Notes: generated by a model not told the origin, from the sequence alone. Counted from the first letter of the stretch, positions 35,355 to 44,550 are shown. The stretch: 64,000 nucleotides of DNA from Coriobacteriia bacterium (GCA_009779855.1 WRBC01000003.1:1-64000); one strand, 5' to 3'. Numbers and translations: made by a program.

Positions 35355-36086
35355 ATGCGCATAGAGGGAAGAAACGCAACAATTGAAGCACTACGTTCTG
35401 GCATTAAGGTGCAAAAGGCTCTTATGCTGCGGGGGATTAAGCCTAGTAAAAGCATCGATGAGATTCTTATCCTCTTGCAGGATCAGGGTGTAAAAGTGCA
35501 GTATGTCCCGCGTCCTGACCTTGATCGCAAGAGCGAGCACGGGGCACATCAGGGCATCATGATTTGGGCGGCTCCTTTTGAATTTACGCCTCTGGGTAAA
35601 CTGATTGCAGAAGCGAGGGAGTTGCCCAATGCTTTAGTGGTCATCTTAGATCACGTCACAGATCCGGGGAATCTGGGTGCAATTGCACGGAGCGCAGAGG
35701 TTTTTGGTGCAGGTGGCCTTATTATTGCCAAGGATCGTGCAGCTGCGGTAACGCCTGCTGCACATAAGGCAGCTGCAGGGGCGCTTGCCTATTTACCCGT
35801 TGCCCAGGTGACCAACCTTAACCGCGCAATAGAGCAGGTGAAAGAAGCAGGTTTTTGGGTTGCGGGGGCAAGCGAGCATTCTGAAGTGCCTGTCTGGGAG
35901 ACAGAACTTAAGGGAAAGATTGCCCTGGTGATGGGCGCAGAAGGCAAGGGCCTGTCGCGCCTTGTAAAGCAGAACTGTGATTTTCTAGTTAAGCTACCCC
36001 AAAGCGGCAAGGTAAATTCGCTGAATGTAGCGCAGGCAGCTACAGCGCTAATGTACGAACATGTTAGGCAAAATCAGACATCTTAA
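35355..36086 (+). CDS. rlmB: 23S rRNA 2'-O-methyltransferase, TrmH/RlmB family
   Basis: SPOUT methyltransferase with IEGRNATIEALRSG, DPGNLGAIARSAEVFGAGGL, VMGAEGKGLSRL and NSLNVAQAATALMYE, the three SPOUT motifs. At 243 residues it is standard. It follows cysS at 10 bp, the usual neighbour. Confidence 0.93.
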   Translation: MRIEGRNATIEALRSGIKVQKALMLRGIKPSKSIDEILILLQDQGVKVQYVPRPDLDRKSEHGAHQGIMIWAAPFEFTPLGKLIAEARELPNALVVILDHVTDPGNLGAIARSAEVFGAGGLIIAKDRAAAVTPAAHKAAAGALAYLPVAQVTNLNRAIEQVKEAGFWVAGASEHSEVPVWETELKGKIALVMGAEGKGLSRLVKQNCDFLVKLPQSGKVNSLNVAQAATALMYEHVRQNQTS

Positions 36087-36185
36087 TTGGCCGTAGCAGT
36101 TTGCTGATTACAAATTGTGCCTTTTGTGAATCAATTTGTGAAATTGCATTGACAATTTTGTGGTGTTTTACGTAGTCTTAACCTC

Positions 36186-36326
36186 ATGAGAAAAGACCGC
36201 TTTTCTACTCGCATTCTTAGCACGCGGGTGTCGCGTCTGTCTATACGTCACTCAAAATCCCTACAAGTCCCCAAAAATAGCTTATTTTGCCGTGCAATTT
36301 GCACATTAAGCGAGCAGGCATCATGA
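36186..36326 (+). CDS. possible leaderless small ORF upstream of the flavoprotein gene
   Basis: 46 codons (MRKDRFSTRILSTRV..., Arg/Ser-rich) end in TGA overlapping the ATG of the next gene (ATGA). TTGACA (36149-36154)-N18-TAGTCT (36173-36178) places the transcription start at about the ATG, so the ORF would be leaderless. There is no conserved motif. It could be a coupling or leader peptide, or chance. Confidence 0.35.
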   Translation: MRKDRFSTRILSTRVSRLSIRHSKSLQVPKNSLFCRAICTLSEQAS

Positions 36327-36949
36327 AGATTGTTGCGATTGATGCAAGCAGGGGAAACTACGCGCTTAATCGCACCCTTTTAACGGTGGCAGCTGCTGCA
36401 GAAGATGCTGGAGCAGAGATTGTTTACTTACGCCTTTCCGACTACAGAGTCATGAGCTGTCTTAGCTGCAAGCTTTGTGTAATGGGTGAGGGCTGCAAGA
36501 TGGAAGATGACCTTCCGCAGCTGATAGAGCATATTGCGCAGGCAAATGGCATGATTATAAGTGCCCCTGATGATAGGGCGCGCAGCTCACAGTCTTTGCG
36601 GGCTCTGCTTTCCCGCTTAAGTACTTTCTTTGAGGTAGCCAGTCAGGCCCAGCCAACATTGCCTGGCATGGGTGCACAGGACACGTATTTATCGAAAGTT
36701 GCACGTGATACGAAGCGTGCAATTATCATCACAAGTTCAGTTAGTGAAGGTGGTATCGGAACTTACTTTGCCCCAAATCTAGCCCAGGGTGCGCAGATAA
36801 GACGTATCCGTCGCTCACTTGCTGCCTGCAATATCGACGCGGTAGGTTCGATGTCAATCAAGCGGGGAAGTATGCGCAATGATGAGCTTTGCCTTGATAG
36901 CAAGGCTAGGGCTGTGTCTATGGGGCGTCTAATCGTCGGCAAGCTCTAA
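36323..36949 (+). CDS. NADPH-dependent FMN reductase-like flavoprotein
   Basis: A 208-residue flavodoxin-like protein: IVAIDASRGNYALNRTLL phosphate loop, LRLSDYRVMSCLSCKLCVMG (the CxxC...C found in Fe-S flavoprotein/iron-sulfur-flavoprotein-like reductases), and MIISAPDDRARSSQ where this group usually has PVYW. The usual PVY-x flavin contact is altered, so activity may differ. ATG 36323 overlaps a possible small ORF. Confidence 0.7.
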   Translation: MKIVAIDASRGNYALNRTLLTVAAAAEDAGAEIVYLRLSDYRVMSCLSCKLCVMGEGCKMEDDLPQLIEHIAQANGMIISAPDDRARSSQSLRALLSRLSTFFEVASQAQPTLPGMGAQDTYLSKVARDTKRAIIITSSVSEGGIGTYFAPNLAQGAQIRRIRRSLAACNIDAVGSMSIKRGSMRNDELCLDSKARAVSMGRLIVGKL

Positions 36950-37005
36950 GCGTGCGGAGATTGAATACCCAACACACTTAGGTGTTTTCTGCTATGTTAG
37001 GTCAG

Positions 37006-38241
37006 CTAAGAATCTAATAGTAAATCCATTACTTTATAGCCTTCTGGGTCTAGGGCTAGTCCCGTGTCCTTGCATTCGCTTTCGCTGTAAGCGTTTGCCC
37101 CGTTGGCCTCTATGCCGTCCCCCCAAATAAGGAAGGGTACAGGGTCACCTTCGTGGGTGCGTGTTTCAATGGGTGTGAAATGGTCAGGCATGGCAAGCAG
37201 TCTAAAGCCTGGACCACCATTTTCTGCTGACATCTTGCGTGCAAAAGCAAAGAGGCGTGTCATGATGTCACGGTCGATGCTTTCAATGGCGCGCATCTTA
37301 CCTTCGACATCGCCCTGATGGCCCATCTCGTCAGGTGATTCTACATGGATAACAGCTAGGTCAGCTCCACCGTTTTCAGAACCACGCTCCAGGGCTTCAA
37401 TCGCAGCAACAGCTTGCGCACCATAGTCATTGTCAAGGCCGTCAGTGACCCCCTCGACCTCCATGAACTCAAAACCAAAAAGGACAGCAAGTCCGCGCAG
37501 TAAATCAACGCTACTGGTCATAGTTCCGCGCAGGCCACGGGCTTCTTTAAAAGGGGTCAGGTCGCGCGGGGCAGCCCCTGGCCAGAAGGGCCACAAGTCG
37601 GTGATGGGTAGACCCCCTGCCTCTGTGCGGGCAGTGTTTGCAGGACATTCCTTTAATGCTTCATGGGCAGCTTGCATGAAGTGCCATAAGAGTTCTGACC
37701 CTGCGCCCTGCGGCAGAGCCTTATCTGTTACAGGTTGATCGCTGATGTCATGGGGCGGGGTATACCCAAAATCCAGCACCTCTGGGTGACCCTTGACTAC
37801 CAGGATGTGACGATAGGCCTTACCTGGATAGATAGTGAAAACATCGTCGTTTAGCAGTTCAGCTAGGCGCGAGACAATACTGTAGGACTCTTCACTGGTA
37901 ATGTTCCCCCCGCTGTAACTGGTCATGATCCCATCAAGAATGGTCACGGTATTAATGCGCATGGCGACCTCATCATCTGCCAGGGTAATACCCTGGGCTG
38001 CAGCCTCAATCGCGCCACGGCCAACGAAGTTCTTCACAGGATCGTAGCCCAAAATAGAAGTGCAAGCACCATTGGATGAGACTTCCATGCCCTCTGGTAC
38101 GGTGCGTGCGACACCACAGGTACCCTGCGCTGCCATCATGTCTAGAATTGTTGTTGCCGATGCTTCAAGTGCGGTTTGATCTTGTAGGAAAGGCATCTTC
38201 CAGTCTGCGGCGCCATCAAGTATTACTACTGCGTATTTCAT
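37006..38241 (-). CDS. apgM: cofactor-independent phosphoglycerate mutase, archaeal type
   Basis: Interconverts 3- and 2-phosphoglycerate in glycolysis. The alkaline-phosphatase-superfamily metal residues are visible: YAVVILDGAADW, GMEVSSNGACTSILGYDP (Ser nucleophile), HVESPDEMGHQGDVEGK and MPDHFTPIETRTH. At 411 residues it matches the archaeal type rather than E. coli GpmI. ATG 38241 is used because AAAGGA lies 9 bp upstream of it. Last gene of the minus-strand operon. Confidence 0.93.
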   Translation of the reverse strand: MKYAVVILDGAADWKMPFLQDQTALEASATTILDMMAAQGTCGVARTVPEGMEVSSNGACTSILGYDPVKNFVGRGAIEAAAQGITLADDEVAMRINTVTILDGIMTSYSGGNITSEESYSIVSRLAELLNDDVFTIYPGKAYRHILVVKGHPEVLDFGYTPPHDISDQPVTDKALPQGAGSELLWHFMQAAHEALKECPANTARTEAGGLPITDLWPFWPGAAPRDLTPFKEARGLRGTMTSSVDLLRGLAVLFGFEFMEVEGVTDGLDNDYGAQAVAAIEALERGSENGGADLAVIHVESPDEMGHQGDVEGKMRAIESIDRDIMTRLFAFARKMSAENGGPGFRLLAMPDHFTPIETRTHEGDPVPFLIWGDGIEANGANAYSESECKDTGLALDPEGYKVMDLLLDS

Positions 38242-38253
38242 GCTGAACATCCT

Positions 38254-38970
38254 TTACTTTGTTGGTGCTATTAGTATAACGAACTCACCTTTGATTGTGG
38301 CGCCCTTACCTGCATCAGCGGATTCTTTACGCTGAGTGAACTCTTGGGCAAGTTCTTGTAGACTGCCGCGAACCAATTCTTCGTGTTTCTTTGTGAGCTC
38401 GCGTGCTACTGCTGCCTGCCTATCTGGATAGAGCTCTGCCAAGTGTTGCAAGACAGCGGCTACACGGTAGGGAGACTCGAAGAAAGCCAGAGTTGCGTTA
38501 AGTGCGTCCAATGACTGCAGCAGGTTTTCACGCTTGCCTGCTTTGCGGGGGAGAAATCCCCCAAAGTAGTAGGCATGTGCGGGAAGTCCGCTAATAGAAA
38601 GGGCTGCTACAGCAGCACTGGGACCGGGGACGCTGACTACCTCAATATTTGCATCTAAGACCGCATCTACTAGAGGCATACCAGGGTCAGAAATCACGGG
38701 GGTTCCTGCATCACTAACCAGCGCAACGTCACTGCCCTGTGTGAGCAGTTCAATAATTTCAGGAATCTTGCGACTGCCCGTTTTGTCGTCAAAGCGGCGC
38801 AAGGGGGTGTCTATTTCAAAGTGGTTAAAGAGTCTGCGCGTGACCCGGGTATCCTCGCTATAGGCTGTGTCTACAGTGCGCAGGGTATCTACAGCACGCG
38901 GGGTCATATCGCCTAAGTTTCCAATAGGCGTTGCGATAACGTACAGTATTCCAAGCGATACATTTTTCAC
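38254..38970 (-). CDS. rsmI: 16S rRNA 2'-O-ribose C1402 methyltransferase
   Basis: Tetrapyrrole-methylase-fold enzyme: GILYVIATPIGNLGDMTPRA, YSEDTRVTRRL, LVSDAGTPVISDPG, SVPGPSAAVAALSISGLP and FFESPYRVAAVL. At 238 residues it lacks the C-terminal extension of some homologues. It is 3-13 bp from its neighbours, in the same operon as apgM. Confidence 0.94.
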   Translation of the reverse strand: MKNVSLGILYVIATPIGNLGDMTPRAVDTLRTVDTAYSEDTRVTRRLFNHFEIDTPLRRFDDKTGSRKIPEIIELLTQGSDVALVSDAGTPVISDPGMPLVDAVLDANIEVVSVPGPSAAVAALSISGLPAHAYYFGGFLPRKAGKRENLLQSLDALNATLAFFESPYRVAAVLQHLAELYPDRQAAVARELTKKHEELVRGSLQELAQEFTQRKESADAGKGATIKGEFVILIAPTK

Positions 38971-38975
38971 AATCC

Positions 38976-40613
38976 CTACCCAACAGTACGTAGGCGATAA
39001 TTCTGTGTACCTAGACCTAGCTTTTCTGAGTAACGCATGGCCATTGCGGGTTCGACCCCGTGGATTGCTTCGAATTTCTCCTGTCCAGCTTTTAGATCTT
39101 CGCCGCGTGAGCCTGATGCACCAAGGGCTTGTTCGACTAAGTCAACAGAGGCCTGGTCAATGGCTACGGGATCGCAGCTTACCAGGATGCCAATGTCAGG
39201 AACGATGGGTGCGTCAGAAAAAGACCAGCAGTCACAGTCTGGGCTGATGTTGGTCAGAAAGTTTAGGTAGATGACCTTGTTTGGAGTGAAGGTCCCTAGA
39301 GCCCCAGCAGCATGTTCGATGGTTTTCTCTAAAAAGTCCTGCGGAGAGGTCTCCCAGTTAATTTCGATTGCGTTGTAAGCACAGGCTGCAAGACATTCAC
39401 CGCAGCCGTTGCAGTTTTCTTCATTGATGTGCGCGTAGCGTGCACCAGTGCTTCCCTGGCGCATCTCGACACATTGTGGCTGGCACCAGTCGACACAGCG
39501 TGCACAGGCGATGCAATTATCAGCAGTTACGCTGGGCTTGATGCCAGAATGCATACGCTGTTTCGCACTGCGTGAACCCAGTCCCATTCCAACGTTTTTC
39601 AGGGCACCCCCAAATCCTGCTTCACCGTGACCTTTGACGTGGCTAATGACAATCATGGCATCAGCGTCAACAGCAGCGCTAGCAATGCGCACTGATTCGA
39701 AATGAGTTCCGTTTTCCACAGGAACTTCGATAGAGTCACGACTAATAAGACCGTCTGCAATAATGATGGGCGCACCCACAGATGAATAACCAAAGCCGTT
39801 GGCAAGGGCAAGCTCTGTGTGGTCGATGGCGTTTTGGCGCTTGCCTGAATAAAGAGTATTGGTGTCTGTTAGGAAGGGCTTTGCCCCAAGCTCTTTTGCG
39901 CGGCTTACCACGGTGCGTGCGTAGAGGGGACTTACAAATCCCGTATTTCCCTCTTCGCCAAAATGAACTTTTACTGCAACACGATCATCTTCCTGAATCA
40001 TGTTATCGATGCCCGCACGTGTTAGGGCAAGATTGATGCGGTCAAGTAGTGAGCGTTTGCGCTGGGTACGTAACGGGATGAAAAAGACATCACTATTGGC
40101 TGCTGATGAGGCACCCGACTTTGCTTCGTTGTGTGTAACGACCTCAGTATTGTCAAAGGTGAACAGGGTAGGGGTTTCCTCAGTCTCTGCGGTGACGGTT
40201 TCTGTTTGGGTTGCTGGAGCCACTTCCTTTGTGTCGGTCGCTGCTACCGCAGCAGTGATAGAAGGAGAGGTCACACTTTTTACAGTAGGCTCTTCAGCTG
40301 GTGGAGCTACTTGACTGGCATCCTGGCTACCAGCAGTTTCGCTGTTAGGGACATCGTCTTTAAACTCAGGGATCATGGTAGAGAGCGGGCGTACTCTTTC
40401 GCCGTCTACTACCAACTTTGTAACATCAAGGCTAATGGGAATCTGCCTGTGGGCAGCAAACATTGCAATGTTGATAAGCTCGCTTTTTAGGCGACGCTCT
40501 GTGTCGAAGCGTTCTACCAGGAAGTCGATAACGTCTTGGGGGACCTCGAAACCTTCGCGCGCAGCTTTGTCACGCAGGATTAATTCCCTATCTTCGGGTG
40601 TGCTAATAGACAT
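38976..40613 (-). CDS. DUF362 Fe-S protein with a DnaA-lid-like N-terminus
   Basis: Residues ~180-545 form a DUF362 protein (VKVHFGEEGNTGFVSPLYAR, KPFLTDTNTLYSGKR, ISHVKGHGEAGFGGALKNVG) with two 4Fe-4S motifs, CIACARCVDWCQPQC and CNGCGECLAACAYNA. Residues 1-70 (EDRELILRDKAAREGFEVPQ, FLVERFDTERRLKSELIN) resemble the AAA+ lid of DnaA/Hda. A Ser/Thr/Ala/Glu-rich linker joins them. DUF362 proteins are thought to be ferredoxin-type redox proteins of unknown substrate. It lies between the surface paralogues and rsmI in one operon. Confidence 0.8.
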   Translation of the reverse strand: MSISTPEDRELILRDKAAREGFEVPQDVIDFLVERFDTERRLKSELINIAMFAAHRQIPISLDVTKLVVDGERVRPLSTMIPEFKDDVPNSETAGSQDASQVAPPAEEPTVKSVTSPSITAAVAATDTKEVAPATQTETVTAETEETPTLFTFDNTEVVTHNEAKSGASSAANSDVFFIPLRTQRKRSLLDRINLALTRAGIDNMIQEDDRVAVKVHFGEEGNTGFVSPLYARTVVSRAKELGAKPFLTDTNTLYSGKRQNAIDHTELALANGFGYSSVGAPIIIADGLISRDSIEVPVENGTHFESVRIASAAVDADAMIVISHVKGHGEAGFGGALKNVGMGLGSRSAKQRMHSGIKPSVTADNCIACARCVDWCQPQCVEMRQGSTGARYAHINEENCNGCGECLAACAYNAIEINWETSPQDFLEKTIEHAAGALGTFTPNKVIYLNFLTNISPDCDCWSFSDAPIVPDIGILVSCDPVAIDQASVDLVEQALGASGSRGEDLKAGQEKFEAIHGVEPAMAMRYSEKLGLGTQNYRLRTVG

Positions 40614-40628
40614 CGAATGCTCCTTAAG

Positions 40629-41513
40629 TTAGTTTGTGTTCTGGGCCTTTTTACGGAGCCTGATAAATACCAAGAAGCCCCCAACTACCACAATCGCTGC
40701 TGCCACTGTTCCTATAACAGCCAAAATCCCCCCACCCATGGTGGGCTGGTTGTGTCTGGCTGTGACCTCTGGTGGTGCATAGACAATTTCTGCTGTGTAG
40801 TTTTCGCCGCCCCGTGCATAGTGGAAGTCCATGGCAAAAGCAGGATCCCCCGTGGGTCCTGTACCTAGGAACTCTACATTGGCGGAGTCACGTGCAGCGC
40901 TTCCTTCGGGCAAGAAGGCAGCCAGGCGTAGAATCTCTACGTCATGCAAGGGCGTGTAGCTAATACGAATGGCATGATCGCCGTCTGGCATTGTTCGGAC
41001 GGGGAAGGGAAAGTTCTCCCCCCAGAAATAATGCTCGATTTGAATGTCGTGCGAGTCAGTCAGCATTACGGTATAGATGTCGTTTTCGCCATCGGTGTAC
41101 ACGTGGTAGTGGGTAAATTGCGGCGATTCAGAGGTAACCCCGCCTTCAGGAACAGGCCCAAACCAAAAAACATCTGCGCCTTGAGGAACGGCCACTTGAA
41201 CCAGTGCAGGTAGCTCTACCGTATTTGGGTCAAGCATTCCCCAGATGGCTGCAGTGTATCCGTCAGGCGCACGAAAAAATTTATATTGAATCAAGCGGAA
41301 TTGAGCAACGTCCGCCTGATTAATGTCAGGGGGCTCAGTAGACATTTCGAAGTCTGCTGCGTAGGCTTGCGCAGGTCGGAGCAAGGCAGAAAAAGGTGTT
41401 AGTGTACTGGGGGTGTTTGCGGGAAGCACGGCCAAAGCACCGCTTACAATTAGGAAGAAGGCCATAAGGGATGTAGTAGCAAAGATAGCAAATAATCTAA
41501 GCGTTTTAGTCAC
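40629..41513 (-). CDS. membrane-anchored surface protein, paralogue 3 of 3
   Basis: Signal peptide (TKTLRLFAIFATTSLMAFFL), an extracellular domain of ~190 residues and one C-terminal helix followed by RLRKKAQNTN. The domain shares YKFFRAPDGYTAAIWGML, LVQVAVPQGADVFWFGPV, HDIQIEHYFWG, YTPLHDVEILRLAAFLPEGS and a closing AEIVYAPPE with the two genes upstream. GTG 41513 is preferred because TAGGAGGAC lies at the right distance; ATG 41546 is possible. No family is recognised. The short basic tail differs from the acidic tails of the other two. Confidence 0.7.
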   Translation of the reverse strand: MTKTLRLFAIFATTSLMAFFLIVSGALAVLPANTPSTLTPFSALLRPAQAYAADFEMSTEPPDINQADVAQFRLIQYKFFRAPDGYTAAIWGMLDPNTVELPALVQVAVPQGADVFWFGPVPEGGVTSESPQFTHYHVYTDGENDIYTVMLTDSHDIQIEHYFWGENFPFPVRTMPDGDHAIRISYTPLHDVEILRLAAFLPEGSAARDSANVEFLGTGPTGDPAFAMDFHYARGGENYTAEIVYAPPEVTARHNQPTMGGGILAVIGTVAAAIVVVGGFLVFIRLRKKAQNTN

Positions 41514-41551
41514 GGTATGTCCTCCTACCACAGGGTACTTCGTCATGAGGG

Positions 41552-42415
41552 TTATTCGTCCTCTTCGTATTCGTGTTCGTAGTTTTCATCTTCAGGCTCA
41601 TGCTCATCTTCAAAAGCTTCAACCTCAGTCCTGCGGTGTCTGGCGATGAAGAATACTGCGCCTGCAGCAATAAAGGTTATCGCGAGAATTCCTGCAGTGA
41701 CAAGCAGACCTTCATTAAGATTTGCGCCACCCTGCCTGGCGACAGATGCAGGTGGGGTGTAGGGAAGTGTGAGACTATATGTCTCCCCGCCCGTTACGTT
41801 ATTAATTTGCGTTCCGTAAAGCGGGTCTTCTACCGTAGATTCCATTTGTATAAAGCTAGGATCCGTAACGGTGCTTCCTGGAGACAAGTAAGCTGCCATA
41901 ATTAGGGATTGAGCATCATGCAGGGGAGTATAGACTAAGTCGTAGACATGAGTTCCGTCGTCAGCAACGAGGAAAGGGTCTTCATGTAGAAGATACTCAA
42001 CCTGAATACGGTGTTCGTTGGTGACCGCTGTATAGATATCAAAACCATTTTCGCTGCGCACGGTAAGGGGTTCTGGGAAGGTGATGTCTACATCCCTAGC
42101 CCCCCCGCTGACTTCGCCAAACCAAATGATTTCTACTCCTGCGGGAACTGCAATCTCAAAAGTCGCAGGCAGAGGAGTATCTGAGGGAAGCCTTCCTGCT
42201 ACCAGTGCCGCATAACCATCAGGATGTCTGAATACTTTGTAGAGGAGTCCCTCGAGCTGTGTGAGTTCACCTGCAGCAACTGAATCAGAATCTTCAGGAT
42301 TGGCAAAAGCAGTAGGTGCTGTCACCAGTAGAAGTGCTGTAGCAAGAAAGGTCGCCAACAGTAGGGGAGCAATAAGGCTCAAGACAGGGGTCTCGAGCCT
42401 TATTTTATTACTCAT
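41552..42415 (-). CDS. membrane-anchored surface protein, paralogue 2 of 3
   Basis: A 287-residue protein with signal peptide (SLIAPLLLATFLATALLLVT), the paralogous domain (YKVFRHPDGYAALVAGRLPS, LPATFEIAVPAGVEIIWFGE, HRIQVEYLLHEDPF, YTPLHDAQSLIMAAYLSPGS), a transmembrane helix and an acidic, Glu/Asp-rich cytoplasmic tail. ATG 42415 overlaps the previous stop by 8 bp (ATGAGTAA), so expression is coupled. Function unknown. Confidence 0.72.
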   Translation of the reverse strand: MSNKIRLETPVLSLIAPLLLATFLATALLLVTAPTAFANPEDSDSVAAGELTQLEGLLYKVFRHPDGYAALVAGRLPSDTPLPATFEIAVPAGVEIIWFGEVSGGARDVDITFPEPLTVRSENGFDIYTAVTNEHRIQVEYLLHEDPFLVADDGTHVYDLVYTPLHDAQSLIMAAYLSPGSTVTDPSFIQMESTVEDPLYGTQINNVTGGETYSLTLPYTPPASVARQGGANLNEGLLVTAGILAITFIAAGAVFFIARHRRTEVEAFEDEHEPEDENYEHEYEEDE

Positions 42416-43424
42416 CTTCGTCCTCATCGCTTTCATCATCTTCGTCTTCTTCGTAATCGTCCTCATCATCAGGAGTGCTTCTTTTGCTCATTCCGCGCGC
42501 AAAGAGGAAGAACACAATACCTGTAATGACAACAAGTCCTGCAACCAGTCCAAACAGGACTACGTCACTTAGGTTTGAAACAGCAGATCCGCTACCAGTA
42601 ATCGTGTAAGTAATCTCTGTAGAGAAGACCTCACCAGCACTGACATCTGTAAAGACGCGGGCAAATGCAGGCGCACGGTCGTCGGGGGTTTCTCCTGGAC
42701 CAAAGCCAAGGAACTCGATATCAGGGGCTAGCACGGCACTTCCTGGAGGGAGTGCTGCTGCAAGTCTAAGTTCAGCTACATCTTGCCAAGGCACATACTC
42801 TAGGGCAATAGTTGGACCATCAGGGCCTTGAGTAAAGGGATTATGGTTTAGGCGGTATTCAATCTGCATGTCATGGTAGGTCGTCATGACTGCCGAGTAA
42901 ATATCGAAGTCACCTTCGGTGCGCATATCTCTGCGGTCATCGGAAAACACGGGGTCTTGTTGAGGGTCCCCGCTTCCGCCCACTTCACCGAACCAAAATA
43001 CGGGCGATCCTGTTGGTACTGCGACTTCAATAGTTGCTGGCAGGGGTGTGTTTTCTGCCAGAGTTCCACCCACGATTACAATCCATTGATCGTGGGATTG
43101 CATTACTTTATAGATAAGTGATTCAAAGGGGACGACTTCTCCGCCGATGCGTGCTTGTGGAGCAAGGGCATCGTCAGGATCTAGTTCGGCACTAATGGCC
43201 ATAATGCCAGAGCCTTCAAGTTCTGGAACGTCAATGGGTTCTACGTCGATAGGATTTCCCTCTTCGTCGACCTCCCCAATGAACTCAACACCGCCCTCGG
43301 TGGTAAATACTGTTTCATTTTCGGATTCAGTAGCACCAGCAATTAGTGCACCCATTGAAAGGGGCGCTGTCAGCAATGCGAGCATCATGAAGAGTAATGC
43401 AGAAGTTCTGATTTTCCTCATCAT
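42408..43424 (-). CDS. membrane-anchored surface protein, paralogue 1 of 3
   Basis: The first gene of the operon, with signal peptide (RKIRTSALLFMMLALLTAPL), an extra acidic segment of ~60 residues (FIGEVDEEGNPIDVEPIDVP), the shared domain (YKVMQSHDQWIVIVGGTLAE, LPATIEVAVPTGSPVFWFGE, HDMQIEYRLNHNPF, LRLAAALPPGSAV), a helix and a strongly acidic tail ending in a run of Asp/Glu. ATG 43424 is supported by AAGAAGG upstream. Function unknown; type I membrane topology with an Ig-like beta-rich domain is inferred. Confidence 0.72.
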   Translation of the reverse strand: MMRKIRTSALLFMMLALLTAPLSMGALIAGATESENETVFTTEGGVEFIGEVDEEGNPIDVEPIDVPELEGSGIMAISAELDPDDALAPQARIGGEVVPFESLIYKVMQSHDQWIVIVGGTLAENTPLPATIEVAVPTGSPVFWFGEVGGSGDPQQDPVFSDDRRDMRTEGDFDIYSAVMTTYHDMQIEYRLNHNPFTQGPDGPTIALEYVPWQDVAELRLAAALPPGSAVLAPDIEFLGFGPGETPDDRAPAFARVFTDVSAGEVFSTEITYTITGSGSAVSNLSDVVLFGLVAGLVVITGIVFFLFARGMSKRSTPDDEDDYEEDEDDESDEDEDE

Positions 43425-43658
43425 TGTCTGTACACCTTCTTCTCTCCAAACCATGGGTTAGGCCACGGTTTCTCTGTTGGAAGACTAGCCTTAGAGTCAA
43501 TCAGCGCGCGTTAGCACGGACTGGCATAGGTCAGCCCAATTTCCCTGTGAAACATACCTGTCTATGATAAGCGTTTTCAGTCTTCCGTGCCTAATTTTCA
43601 ACCCTTTATGCTTAAGTCTGCAAATTTATGCCTAATCTACGAAAATTTGAAACTTCCC

Positions 43659-43689
43659 TTGACTCTCACACTGTGAGACACTTCAGAAT
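43659..43689 (+). promoter_or_regulatory. MerR-type promoter with 19-bp spacer
   Basis: TTGACT (43659-43664)-N19-CAGAAT (43684-43689). The perfect dyad CTCACA-C-TGTGAG (43665-43677) fills the spacer. This long-spacer geometry is diagnostic for MerR-family regulation. Confidence 0.8.
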
Positions 43690-43734
43690 ATTTGGTGAGC
43701 TCAAAGCACACCGTGCATGAAAGGACAGATACTA

Positions 43735-44550
43735 ATGATAAAGATTGGCATTTTTTCACAGCTGTCGCGGGTGAGCATTCGCATGCTGCGTCATTACGAT
43801 GATTTGGGACTGCTTAAGCCTGACGCTGTGGATAGCTCTACAGGGTATCGCTACTACTCTTTTGACCAGCTTTATGAAGCAAATCGCATCAGGGCACTTA
43901 GGGATATGGGCTTTGGTCTCTCTGCCATCGCAGAGATACTGAAGCAGTACCAGAACTCTGAAGCACTGGAGACCTTTTTGCTGAGTGAATTAGAGAAGAC
44001 CATTAGGCAAGAGCAAGAAGCGCGCACTAGAGCAAAGCTAATCAATACCGCCCTAAAGGGCTTAAGAGAGGATGACTGCTCTATGCAATATAACGTGACC
44101 CTTAAGACAATCCCCGAAAGATACGTGGCAAGTTTGCGCAAGATTGTTCCTACGTATGATGCCGAGGGTGACCTTTGGAATCAGATGGCAGAGGAAACTG
44201 ACCATGCCCTGCAGCTGTCGGATCCTTGCTACCCGATCTCTGTTTACCATGACGGGGAATATAAGGAGAAAGACATCGACGCAGAGATTCAGGTTGCTGT
44301 GGAAGGAACGTATGAAGATACGGACAATGTTGTCTTTAAGACAGTTGAAGCAACTAAGGTAGCTTCTACCGTGTATAAAGGCAGTTACGACCAAAGTTAT
44401 GTAGCCCATGAAGCAGTTGCGAATTGGGTCGAGGAGAATGGATATGACTATGATGGGCCCATGATAAATATCTATCATGTAAGTCCTGGGCATGACCCGA
44501 ATCCTGAAAACTGGGTAACGGAAGTGTGTTGTCCTATCAAAAAGAAGTAG
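43735..44550 (+). CDS. MerR family regulator with GyrI-like effector domain
   Basis: An N-terminal MerR winged helix (KIGIFSQLSRVSIRMLRHYD, YRYYSFDQLYEANRIRALRD), a coiled-coil dimer helix and a C-terminal GyrI/BmrR-like ligand domain (LKTIPERYVASLRKIVPTYD ... HVSPGHDPNPENWVTEVCCP). It probably senses hydrophobic compounds and controls its own promoter, which has a 19-bp spacer. ATG 43735 follows AAGGA at 9 bp. A strong terminator follows the gene. Confidence 0.85.
   Translation: MIKIGIFSQLSRVSIRMLRHYDDLGLLKPDAVDSSTGYRYYSFDQLYEANRIRALRDMGFGLSAIAEILKQYQNSEALETFLLSELEKTIRQEQEARTRAKLINTALKGLREDDCSMQYNVTLKTIPERYVASLRKIVPTYDAEGDLWNQMAEETDHALQLSDPCYPISVYHDGEYKEKDIDAEIQVAVEGTYEDTDNVVFKTVEATKVASTVYKGSYDQSYVAHEAVANWVEENGYDYDGPMINIYHVSPGHDPNPENWVTEVCCPIKKK

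Noticed and set aside
39782-40868. Several plus-strand ORFs of 80-120 codons opposite the DUF362 and surface-protein genes
   Set aside because: They mirror well-supported minus-strand genes and lack RBS and recognisable motifs.
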